Shown here piece by piece: positions 1-7,228 of a stretch of DNA of 64,000 bases (the stretch's first letter is position 1; each line of letters starts with the position of its first letter). Origin of the DNA: Pirellulales bacterium (GTDB taxonomy: Bacteria > Planctomycetota > Planctomycetia > Pirellulales > Thermoguttaceae). The position numbers and the translations under genes were made by a program. The DNA is taken from the NCBI GenBank assembly GCA_020846145.1, contig JADLEL010000021.1:23378-87377 (forward strand). Reading direction: 5' to 3'. The notes under the pieces are model-generated. The model was not told the DNA's origin, ran no database searches, and saw only the letters and a list, made by a program, of their open reading frames with translations.

Positions 1-12
1 CAATCCAATTAT

Positions 13-61
13 CACCCAGGGCGTTGCCCTGGGCTTGGTGAACGGTTGCCCCTTCAGGGCA
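13..61. repeat. palindromic repeat, CCCAGGG family
   Basis: A 19-bp near-perfect palindrome (CCCAGGGCGTTGCCCTGGG) is followed by a GAACGGTTGCCCCTTCAGGGC-type tail. The same sequence, in both orientations, lies inside the tadG-like gene at 29040-29221, so this is a dispersed family. The rest of 1-144 is low-complexity CATTCATCATTC sequence running up to the nuoF start. No gene is visible here; nuoE would be expected just upstream of the window. Confidence 0.7.
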
Positions 62-144
62 GGATTTATTTGTGCCAGATTTGAAGCGTACTAACGAGGT
101 CATCGATATTCATCATTCATCCTTCAGCATTCATCATTCCTGCC

Positions 145-1494
145 GTGCCCTACGAACCCGTCCTACTAGCGAACATCAACAAGAAAGATAGCCACACGCT
201 GGCCGTTTACGAGGCCGGCGGGGGCTATCGGACGTTGAAATCCGCGCTGAAGGACAAATCGCCGGGGGACATCCTCGAAGTAGTGAAATCGAGCAATCTC
301 CGCGGCCGCGGCGGGGCGGGCTTTCCCACGGGATTGAAATGGTCGTTCCTGCCCGAAAAACATCCGGGGCCGGTCTATTTTTGCGTCAATGCCGACGAGA
401 GCGAGCCGGGCACCATCGTCAACCGCGTGCAGATGGAAGCCGACCCGCACCAAATCCTCGAAGGGATCATGCTCAGTTGCTACGCCACCCGCGCGGCGAC
501 GGCCTACATCTACCTGCGCTACGAATACCCGCTCTGCCTCAAGCGAATGCAGGCGGCCATCGACGAGGCCTACGCCGCCGGCTACCTCGGCAAGAATATC
601 CTGAAATCCGCCTTCTCGCTCGATCTCTTCATCCACCGCGGCGCGGCGGCCTACGTTTGCGGCGAGGAAACCGGGCTGATCGAAAGTCTCGAAGGCAAGC
701 GGGCCTGGCCGCGGATCAAGCCGCCGTTTCCCGCCGTCGAAGGGCTGTTCCGCAAGCCGACGGTCGTGAATAATATCGAAACGGTCGCCTGCGTGAAACA
801 CATCGTCGAGCGCGGCGCCGCGTGGTTCAGGTCGATCGGCACGCCGGCCGACCCGAAAGACCCCCGCGATCCCGGCAGCTACGGCCCCAAGCTTTACGGC
901 CTAAGCGGGCACGTCAACCGGCCCGGCTGCTACGAAGCGCCGCTAGGCATCACCGTGCGGGAACTGATCGAGGAGCACGGCCGCGGCGTGTGGAAGGGGC
1001 GCAAGGCGAAGGCCGTGGTGCCGGGCGGACTCAGCACCGGCGTGATGACCGCCGCCGAACTCGACACCAAGCTCGATTTCTCCGGTCCGCTCAAGGTCGG
1101 CTGCTTGGGGCTGGGAACCGCCTGCGCGATCGTGCTCGACGAAACCTACTCGATGGTCGATTTCCTGCACAATAGTTGCCGCTTCTTCGCCCACGAAAGC
1201 TGCGGCCAATGCACGCCCTGCCGCGAAGGGACGAGTTGGTCGCTTATGATGCTGGAACGGATCAAGGCCGGTCGGGGACGGCTCAAGGATTTGGAGTTGC
1301 TGCTGGAGATCGGCGACACGATCGGCATCATTCCCGGCACGACCATTTGCGGCCTGGCCGACGGCGCGGCGTGGCCGATCAAGAACGCCATCCGCAAGTT
1401 CCGCGGCGAATTTGAGGAGTACATCAAACGCACGAACCCGGAAGGTTATATGGAGACGGAACCGGTGGAAGCGATGGCAACCGTGCCGAAATAA
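145..1494 (+). CDS. nuoF: NADH-quinone oxidoreductase subunit F
   Basis: The 449-residue protein is the NADH- and FMN-binding subunit of complex I, which passes electrons from NADH through FMN to the Fe-S chain. The glycine-rich FMN motif RGRGGAGFPTG is at about residues 53-63, NADESEPGT at about 82-90 and the GEETGLIES loop at about 173-181. The 4Fe-4S (N3) ligands are C353, C356 and C359 (ESCGQCTPCREG) with C402 (TTICGL). The start is GTG. Length is normal for NuoF. It is the first gene of the nuo run in this window. A 455-bp interruption separates it from nuoG, which normally follows directly. Confidence 0.97.
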   Translation: MPYEPVLLANINKKDSHTLAVYEAGGGYRTLKSALKDKSPGDILEVVKSSNLRGRGGAGFPTGLKWSFLPEKHPGPVYFCVNADESEPGTIVNRVQMEADPHQILEGIMLSCYATRAATAYIYLRYEYPLCLKRMQAAIDEAYAAGYLGKNILKSAFSLDLFIHRGAAAYVCGEETGLIESLEGKRAWPRIKPPFPAVEGLFRKPTVVNNIETVACVKHIVERGAAWFRSIGTPADPKDPRDPGSYGPKLYGLSGHVNRPGCYEAPLGITVRELIEEHGRGVWKGRKAKAVVPGGLSTGVMTAAELDTKLDFSGPLKVGCLGLGTACAIVLDETYSMVDFLHNSCRFFAHESCGQCTPCREGTSWSLMMLERIKAGRGRLKDLELLLEIGDTIGIIPGTTICGLADGAAWPIKNAIRKFRGEFEEYIKRTNPEGYMETEPVEAMATVPK

Positions 1495-1531
1495 CAGAAT
1501 CGATATTTTAATGGCATCGAAAAACTACGGG

Positions 1532-1602
1532 AGAACACTGATCATCACTAATCATCACTAATATTGTTGATTAGTGTTAATCAGTGAAGATTAGTGTTCC
1601 TC
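1532..1602. repeat. inverted low-complexity repeat (ACTAATCATC family)
   Basis: The left arm GAACACTGATCATCACTAAT is mirrored by ATTAGTGTTAATCAGTG and a second TTAGTGTTC on the right. The whole 70 bp can fold into a long imperfect hairpin between nuoF and the small AT-rich gene. It could end nuoF transcription, but there is no clear U-tract. Confidence 0.6.
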
Positions 1603-1678
1603 AAAACGATGTTGTATTGGCCTTACGAAGACCTGTCAGTTATCGATATTTAATAGATATCAAGATCGGATACGTGAA

Positions 1679-1906
1679 ATGCCCTCCCCAAAAAAGCAAT
1701 TCATAAGAAGGCGTCTAATTGAAGGAATGGCAGAATGTATATGTAATGAAGGGATGGAAAAAGAACTCAAGCTCGGCGAGGGTTGTTATATTAAAGAAAT
1801 TCCCAATATGCAGGGACATTGTGTTATATTACGTAACAAAAAGACTCCTCTCGTTGGTTATCATTTGGATAGGTTCAAATTAGCAGATGAATATGAAGAT
1901 GCCTAA
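1679..1906 (+). CDS. hypothetical protein (75 aa) interrupting nuoF-nuoG
   Basis: I do not recognise this short basic protein (MPSPKKQFIRRRLIEGMAEC...). It has no signal peptide or membrane segment; its second half (about residues 33-70) has an alternating, beta-like pattern. Base composition is clearly more AT-rich than the nuo genes on either side, with many AAA, ATA and TTA codons. No convincing ribosome-binding site precedes the ATG. It lies where nuoF and nuoG would normally be adjacent, so it is probably an acquired ORF. It may not be expressed on its own. Confidence 0.5.
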   Translation: MPSPKKQFIRRRLIEGMAECICNEGMEKELKLGEGCYIKEIPNMQGHCVILRNKKTPLVGYHLDRFKLADEYEDA

Positions 1907-1948
1907 AGTTAGTGTTTTATATTTTAGCAATATTATGTATTACTTCCC

Positions 1949-3682
1949 ATGCCGACAATAATCATCGACAACCGCGAATTCGAGATTCCCGGCGGCGTCA
2001 AGCTGAACTGCATTCAGGCGGCGAAGCTGGCGGGCGTGGAGATTCCGCATTATTGCTGGCATCCCGGCTTGTCGGTGGTGGGCAGTTGCCGGATGTGCCT
2101 CGTCGAAGTCGGATCGAAAGACGCGAAAACCGGCAAGATCGCCATGCAACCGAAGCTCGTGCCGGCCTGCAATCAGACGGCGGTCGAGGGGACGGTGATC
2201 GTTACGAACAGCGAGAAGGTCGCCCGGACCAGAGCGATGGTCGAAGAGGACCTGCTGCTCAGGCATCCGATCGACTGCCCGATCTGCGACAAGGCCGGCG
2301 AGTGCTCCTTGCAGGATTACCACTTCGCGCACGGCCAGGATCAGCGCCGGGCCGATTTGCAGCCGTTCACCAGCCGCCGCCGCGACATCGGCGACGTGTC
2401 GCTGTTCGTCGATCGCTGCATTTTGTGCAGCCGCTGCGTCCGCTTCGCCAAGGAAATCAGCGGCACGAGCGAACTGATGGTCGCGGGCCGCGGAACGCAC
2501 GAGGAAATCGACGTGGTCGAGAATCATCCCTTGCACAACAACCTTTCCGGCAACGTCGTCGATCTCTGTCCCGTCGGCGCGCTGGCCGACAAGGACTTTT
2601 TATACCGGCAGCGGGTCTGGTTCCTCCGCCGGCACAAGGGAATCTGCACGGGCTGCGCGACCGGCTGCTCGATTTGGATCGAGGAAAACCAGGACCGCAT
2701 CCACCGGCTCAAGCCCCGCGAAAATCCGCACGTCAACCAATGGTGGATGTGTAACGAAGGCCGCTACGGCTACCCGCACGTGCATAGCGATAAGCGCATT
2801 GTGCATCCGATTCGTCACCAGCGAGCCGAGGGGTTTAACCCCTCGGCTGAATGCGAGACGAATGCGGCGTTTTCCGGCAATTCCAGCCGAGGGGATAAAC
2901 CCCTCGGCTCGCTGAGCCACGAGATTCTCGATTGGACAGACTTGCCCACAGAGTTGAACCAAGTTCTGCGCTCTAGCAAGCATCTTGGCGCCATCCTCTC
3001 GCCGTTCCTCGCCGTCGAAGAAGCCTATTTGTTGTGCAAAATGCTGCGCGGCATCGATAAAAATGCAATGCTCGCGCTCGGCCCGATTCCCGTCGTCGGC
3101 GAAGACGAACATTTTCCGAAAGGCTTTACGGTTCGTGCCGAAAAATGCCCTAACCGGCGCGGCGTGGAAAACGTTCTGACCCATTTCACCGGCAAGATCG
3201 TGCCGTATGGGAATTTTTTGAAATCGGTTGAGAAGGGGGAGATTCGAGGCGTTTGGGTTGCGGGCGGCTACAAAAACGACTGGATCGACGAACCGACGGC
3301 GAAAACGTTCGAGTCCGTGGAACTGCTCATCGTTCAGGATTTATTCCCTTCGCCGCTTTCCGAAAGGGCGTCCTTCCTCCTGCCCGTTGCCGCGTTCGTC
3401 GAAATCGATGGTTCCTACGTGAACCATGCCGACCGATTGCAAACCGTGCCGCAAGCCATCCGCCCGCCGTTGGGCGTGCGATCCGCGGGCAGTTTGCTTT
3501 GGGAGATGTCGGGCCGCAAGGGCCTGTACGACGCGCAAGCCGTGCTGCGCGAAGCCGCGCACGAAATCCTTTATTTCTCCGCAGCCGCCGGGGGTGTGCC
3601 GGAGGCCGGCATCGATTTGAAATCGAACCTCCTGGCGGGCATGGGAAAAATTGAAGATTCCAGTAAAATTCAACAAGCGTAA
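1949..3682 (+). CDS. nuoG: NADH-quinone oxidoreductase subunit G (short form with repeat-encoded insert)
   Basis: This is the Fe-S electron-relay subunit of complex I, 577 residues, far shorter than the roughly 900 of E. coli because the molybdopterin-like domain is reduced. The 2Fe-2S ligands are C36, C47, C50 and C74. The H106/C110/C113/C119 motif (RHPIDCPICDKAGEC) gives the N5 cluster. Next come CILCSRC...CPVGAL and a retained fourth-cluster motif CTGCATGC...WMC. Residues about 290-325 are encoded by a pair of inverted palindromic repeats inserted in frame. The downstream sequence continues as a plausible NuoG C-terminal region. Confidence 0.94.
   Translation: MPTIIIDNREFEIPGGVKLNCIQAAKLAGVEIPHYCWHPGLSVVGSCRMCLVEVGSKDAKTGKIAMQPKLVPACNQTAVEGTVIVTNSEKVARTRAMVEEDLLLRHPIDCPICDKAGECSLQDYHFAHGQDQRRADLQPFTSRRRDIGDVSLFVDRCILCSRCVRFAKEISGTSELMVAGRGTHEEIDVVENHPLHNNLSGNVVDLCPVGALADKDFLYRQRVWFLRRHKGICTGCATGCSIWIEENQDRIHRLKPRENPHVNQWWMCNEGRYGYPHVHSDKRIVHPIRHQRAEGFNPSAECETNAAFSGNSSRGDKPLGSLSHEILDWTDLPTELNQVLRSSKHLGAILSPFLAVEEAYLLCKMLRGIDKNAMLALGPIPVVGEDEHFPKGFTVRAEKCPNRRGVENVLTHFTGKIVPYGNFLKSVEKGEIRGVWVAGGYKNDWIDEPTAKTFESVELLIVQDLFPSPLSERASFLLPVAAFVEIDGSYVNHADRLQTVPQAIRPPLGVRSAGSLLWEMSGRKGLYDAQAVLREAAHEILYFSAAAGGVPEAGIDLKSNLLAGMGKIEDSSKIQQA
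2817..2916. repeat. paired palindromic repeat inside nuoG (GCCGAGGGG family)
   Basis: The left unit CAGCGAGCCGAGGGGTTTA followed by CCCCTCGGCTG is a palindrome. It is repeated in inverted orientation about 33 bp later, ending CCCCTCGGCTCGCTGAG. Related copies occur at 13632-13670 (one half, in the regulator gene) and 38503-38580 (a decayed pair). In nuoG the element is read through as about 34 residues without breaking the frame. Confidence 0.9.
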
Positions 3683-3751
3683 ATCGCTAAGCCGCAAGCG
3701 GCTAAGAATTCATCATTCAGCATTCATCATTCATCATTCATACTTCCACAA

Positions 3752-5014
3752 ATGCTCCTCCCCCTCACCCTCGAAGCACTCCTGAAAATCGCCCTGCTCA
3801 TCGCCGGCCTGATGACCGCGGCGGCGTATTTCGTGCTTTTGGAGCGGTGGATTGCCGCTTGGGTGCAAGATCGGCTGGGGCCGAATCGGGTCGGCGTGCC
3901 GCTCACGAAAATCCGCCTCTTCGGCCTGGGCCAACCGATCGCCGACGGCGTGAAATTCCTCTTCAAGGCCGAATTCACTCCCGGCCACGTCGATAAGTTC
4001 ATCTACTTCCTCGCGCCGATGTCGATCTTCGCGGCGGCGATCCTCGTGTTCGCGGTCATCCCGTTCGGCAGCGCGCTGCCGCCGAACATCTTCCCGGCAA
4101 GCTGGGGTGTCGGCGAACCGATTCAACTCGTCGCCGCCCCCGGCATTGACGTCGGCATGATCTACGTCTTCGCCGTGGGGAGCATCGCCGTCTATGGCGT
4201 GGTATTGGGCGGCTGGGCCAGCAACAACAAATACAGCTTTCTCGGCGGACTCCGCAGCGGCGCGCAGCTCATCTCCTACGAGCTGCCGCTCGGTCTGGGC
4301 ATCTTGGGCGTGGTCCTCGCCTCCGGCTCGCTGCGGCTGGAAACCATCATCTCCCAGCAAGCCCAAAGCGGCGCGTGGAATTGCTTCCTCCAACCGCTGG
4401 GCTTTTTGGTCTTCGCCGTCGCCTCCTTCGCCGAGGCCGGCCGCCTCCCCTTCGATCTGCCCGAGGCCGAGCAAGAGCTTGTGGGCGGCTACCACACCGA
4501 ATACTCGGGCATCAAGCTGATGATGTACCTCGTGGCCGAGTTCCTGCACATGATCACCGCGTCGTTCCTGATCGCGATCCTCTTCCTCGGCGGCTGGCAT
4601 TTTTGGGGGCTGACCGACGGCGGCGGACCCGACGGCAACACCGTTACCTGGGTCGTCGCGGTGCTGCGGATTATCGTCTTGCTTGCCAAGGTGATGGCGA
4701 TGATTTTATTTTTCATGGTCGTCCGCTGGAGCTGGCCGCGTTTTCGCTACGATCAACTGATGGATATCGGCTGGAAGGTGATGATCCCCTGGGGCCTGGC
4801 GAACCTGATCGCCGTTGCCGTATGGGTGGAATACGGCGACCGCATCGCCCATTCCCTCGGCCTTCCACCCTTGCTTTGCATGGGCCTTTGCGGATTCGTA
4901 ATTTTACTGCTAGGCTGGTACGTGGCCACCAAGGCCGATCCCACGTTGAACGACAATCGCCCCCGACGGCGATTGATATCGCCCGACCGGCATGTGGAAA
5001 AGATAGAAGTATGA
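3752..5014 (+). CDS. nuoH: NADH-quinone oxidoreductase subunit H
   Basis: The 420-residue membrane subunit links the hydrophilic arm to the membrane arm and lines the quinone pocket. The signature ERWIAAWVQDRLGPNRVG is at about residues 31-48. The PFDLPEAEQELVGGYHTEYS loop is also present; its acidic residues are essential in characterised homologues. Many hydrophobic helices are visible. At 420 residues it is longer than the E. coli protein (325). It follows nuoG after 69 bp of CATTCATC-type sequence. Confidence 0.97.
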   Translation: MLLPLTLEALLKIALLIAGLMTAAAYFVLLERWIAAWVQDRLGPNRVGVPLTKIRLFGLGQPIADGVKFLFKAEFTPGHVDKFIYFLAPMSIFAAAILVFAVIPFGSALPPNIFPASWGVGEPIQLVAAPGIDVGMIYVFAVGSIAVYGVVLGGWASNNKYSFLGGLRSGAQLISYELPLGLGILGVVLASGSLRLETIISQQAQSGAWNCFLQPLGFLVFAVASFAEAGRLPFDLPEAEQELVGGYHTEYSGIKLMMYLVAEFLHMITASFLIAILFLGGWHFWGLTDGGGPDGNTVTWVVAVLRIIVLLAKVMAMILFFMVVRWSWPRFRYDQLMDIGWKVMIPWGLANLIAVAVWVEYGDRIAHSLGLPPLLCMGLCGFVILLLGWYVATKADPTLNDNRPRRRLISPDRHVEKIEV

Positions 5015-5015
5015 A

Positions 5016-5079
5016 GGAGGTCTTGGGTCTTAGGTCTTAGCCGCAAAGCCCCAAGTCCCAAGCTCCAAGACCCAAGACC
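5016..5079. repeat. inverted low-complexity repeat (GGTCTTGGGTCTT family)
   Basis: GGTCTTGGGTCTTAGGTCTT on the left is mirrored by CCAAGACCCAAGACC on the right. It fills the whole nuoH-nuoI gap and touches the nuoI start codon. The same words form a hairpin at 31226-31307 beside the pilin gene. Confidence 0.7.
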
Positions 5080-5631
5080 ATGAACGCAAACGACAAACGT
5101 ATCCGCTGGGTGAAAGAGCCGGCATTGGGCATGGCGGGCAAATCGTATTTGCTGCTGTTCGTGCAGGGCTTGGCCACCACGCTCAAGCACCTCGTGAGCC
5201 GCAAGAAGACCGTCCAATCGCCCGAAGAGCGGCACGAAATACCCGACCCGATCATTTATCGCGGCGTGCATCGCCTGAACCGCGACGAGCAAGGCCGGGT
5301 GAAATGCGTGGCGTGCTTCCTCTGCGCGACGGCCTGCCCGGCGCATTGCATCGACATCGTCGCCGCCGAAAGCCCCTGGCCGGACCGCGAAAAATACCCG
5401 CAATCGTTCACCATCGACGAACTCCGCTGCATCTATTGCGGTTTATGCGAAGAGGCCTGTCCGGTCGATGCCATCGAACTCACGAGCCTCTACGACCTCT
5501 CCGGCAAGAGCCGCGAGGAAATGATTTTCGACAAGCAAAAACTATTGAGCATCTACGACCAGACCAAAGACGCCGAGCCGACGAGAACGGAAAGATTGAA
5601 GGGGGAAGGCGGAGGGGGGAAGGCGGAATGA
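5080..5631 (+). CDS. nuoI: NADH-quinone oxidoreductase subunit I
   Basis: The 183-residue 8Fe ferredoxin-like subunit carries clusters N6a and N6b, which pass electrons toward the N2 site. Two CxxCxxCxxxCP motifs are present: CVACFLCATACP (about residues 72-83) and CIYCGLCEEACP (about 111-122). The C-terminal 15-20 residues (LKGEGGGGKAE) are read from GGGGGAAGGCGG low-complexity DNA. The natural C-terminus may therefore have been extended by a tandem-repeat expansion. Confidence 0.96.
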   Translation: MNANDKRIRWVKEPALGMAGKSYLLLFVQGLATTLKHLVSRKKTVQSPEERHEIPDPIIYRGVHRLNRDEQGRVKCVACFLCATACPAHCIDIVAAESPWPDREKYPQSFTIDELRCIYCGLCEEACPVDAIELTSLYDLSGKSREEMIFDKQKLLSIYDQTKDAEPTRTERLKGEGGGGKAE

Positions 5632-5748
5632 TAAATGATGAATGATGAATGATGAATGAACAACAGCCGCTTGCGGCTTCGCTCTCCACTCTCCACTCTC
5701 CATCCTCCACTCCCACTCTCCACTGCCTACCGCCTACTGCCAACTCCC

Positions 5749-6492
5749 ATGCACGATCCCCACATCATCCTGATCCTGACCACGCTCTTAGGCGCTGTCG
5801 GCCTGTGGCTGATGCTGCCGCGCGGCACGCATCGGGGACGATCCGTGGGGATCATCCTGACGGCGGTTGCCCTGGGCGCGGGCGCCTCGCAGCTTCCCTA
5901 CCTGGGCGATTGGTTGACGGAGAGCATTTTCGGCGTATTGGCGGCCGTAACCGTCGTCTCCGCCGCCGCCACGATCGCCTTCCGCAATCCCGTGTACTGC
6001 GCGATCTGGTTCGGACTGACCTTGCTGGGCACGGCCGGATTGTTCCTTTTCGCCGGCGCGCAGTTTTTGGCGGTGGCCACGATCGTCGTTTACGCGGGCG
6101 CGATTTTAGTGACGTTTCTCTTCGTGCTGATGCTCGCCCAGCCCGAAGGCAAAGCCGCCTACGACCGCGTGAGTTGGGAAGCCTTGCTCTCGGCCGTGCT
6201 GGGCATGGTTTTCGTGGGCGTGCTGTCGATGGCGATCGTCGGCGTATTCACCGCTCCGCGGGAAGCGAAGGAGCGGCCCGTCGCGCCCCCCGCCGCGAAA
6301 GAACTCGCCGAAAACGTCCTCGTGCCCCAGCACGTCGCCGCCTTGGGCACGGAACTCTTCGGCAAGCACTTGATCGCCGTCGAAGTCGCCGGCGCCCTGC
6401 TCCTCGCGGCCCTCGTCGGCGCGGCCGTGATCGTGGCGCAAGGAAAAATGGAAGAGAAGAATGAGAGGAATGCGCAGCAGAAGCGAGATTGA
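5749..6492 (+). CDS. nuoJ: NADH-quinone oxidoreductase subunit J
   Basis: The 247-residue membrane subunit has about five hydrophobic helices. The FRNPVYCAIWFGLTLLGTAG segment and the Y-AGAI-VTFLFVLM helix are typical of NuoJ. An in-frame ATG exists 93 bp upstream, but its 31 extra residues come from CTCCACTCTCC low-complexity DNA. The start just before HDPHIILILTTLLGAVG is therefore preferred. A polar Pro/Ala/Lys-rich loop (about residues 172-200) precedes the last helix. Confidence 0.92.
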   Translation: MHDPHIILILTTLLGAVGLWLMLPRGTHRGRSVGIILTAVALGAGASQLPYLGDWLTESIFGVLAAVTVVSAAATIAFRNPVYCAIWFGLTLLGTAGLFLFAGAQFLAVATIVVYAGAILVTFLFVLMLAQPEGKAAYDRVSWEALLSAVLGMVFVGVLSMAIVGVFTAPREAKERPVAPPAAKELAENVLVPQHVAALGTELFGKHLIAVEVAGALLLAALVGAAVIVAQGKMEEKNERNAQQKRD

Positions 6493-6564
6493 TTGTAAAT
6501 TGGTAATTGCAAATTTCAAATTTGCAATAAAACATTTCGACTATCCATCCCCCAAGAGATTGGA

Positions 6565-7011
6565 ATGTCCCCCGAAATCGCCTTACTGAACAACTACCTG
6601 ATCGTCGGAGCGATCCTCTTCGGCCTCGGGCTGATCGGCTTCATGAGCCGGCGGAATATGATCGTCATGTTCCTGGCCGCCGAGATGATGTTGCAGGGCG
6701 TTAGCTTAAGCCTCGTCGCTTGGAGCCGCTTTCGCAACGATTTCGGCGGGCAGATGCTGGTGATTTTCATTATCGCCGTCGCCGCCTGCGAGGCCGCCAT
6801 CGCCTTGGGATTGGTTACGACCCTTTTCCAGCGCAGCGGCCGGCTCGACATTGCCGACTGGCACGCGCTGCGCGAAGCCAACCAGCCCGCGTTCGTCGAC
6901 GAGCCGATTTCCGAGGAAACCTCGACCGAAGAACCGCTGCCGACCCTCGCCCGCGCGGGAGTCGCCCCGCAAGTGCCGCCGGTAAAAACCGATTATCGGC
7001 CGAATGTGTGA
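6565..7011 (+). CDS. nuoK: NADH-quinone oxidoreductase subunit K
   Basis: The 148-residue protein has a standard three-helix NuoK core of about 100 residues, including the conserved membrane Glu in FLAAEMMLQGV and a second in AACEAAIALGL. The remaining roughly 45 residues are a polar Glu/Pro-rich tail (EETSTEEPLP...) that NuoK proteins usually lack. It is followed by a repeat-filled gap before nuoL. Confidence 0.95.
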   Translation: MSPEIALLNNYLIVGAILFGLGLIGFMSRRNMIVMFLAAEMMLQGVSLSLVAWSRFRNDFGGQMLVIFIIAVAACEAAIALGLVTTLFQRSGRLDIADWHALREANQPAFVDEPISEETSTEEPLPTLARAGVAPQVPPVKTDYRPNV

Positions 7012-7031
7012 TAAGAGAAAAAATATATTCA

Positions 7032-7228
7032 CCGCGGAGGCACGGAGGACACGGAGATCAATGATAAATACCGATTGCCGAATGATGATGATACTAGCAT
7101 TGATTATATGGTTCTAGGTACGTTAGCATTCATTGATTCGATGTTGTGATCTTCCTCCGTGTCCTCCGTGCCTCCGTGGTGAATAACTATCGCCCACATG
7201 CCTCCGTGGTGAATAACTATCGCCCACA
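7032..7228. repeat. inverted CCTCCGTG repeats with a 30-bp tandem duplication before nuoL
   Basis: ACCGCGGAGGCACGGAGGACACGGAG at the left is mirrored by CTCCGTGTCCTCCGTGCCTCC at 7149-7180. A 30-bp unit containing CTCCGTGGTGAATAACTATC is then duplicated head-to-tail, and its second copy runs into the nuoL ATG. The duplication creates a four-codon upstream ORF (MPPW, 7198-7212) at the position the start codon would occupy relative to the first copy. The rest of the 216-bp gap shows nothing else. Confidence 0.7.
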
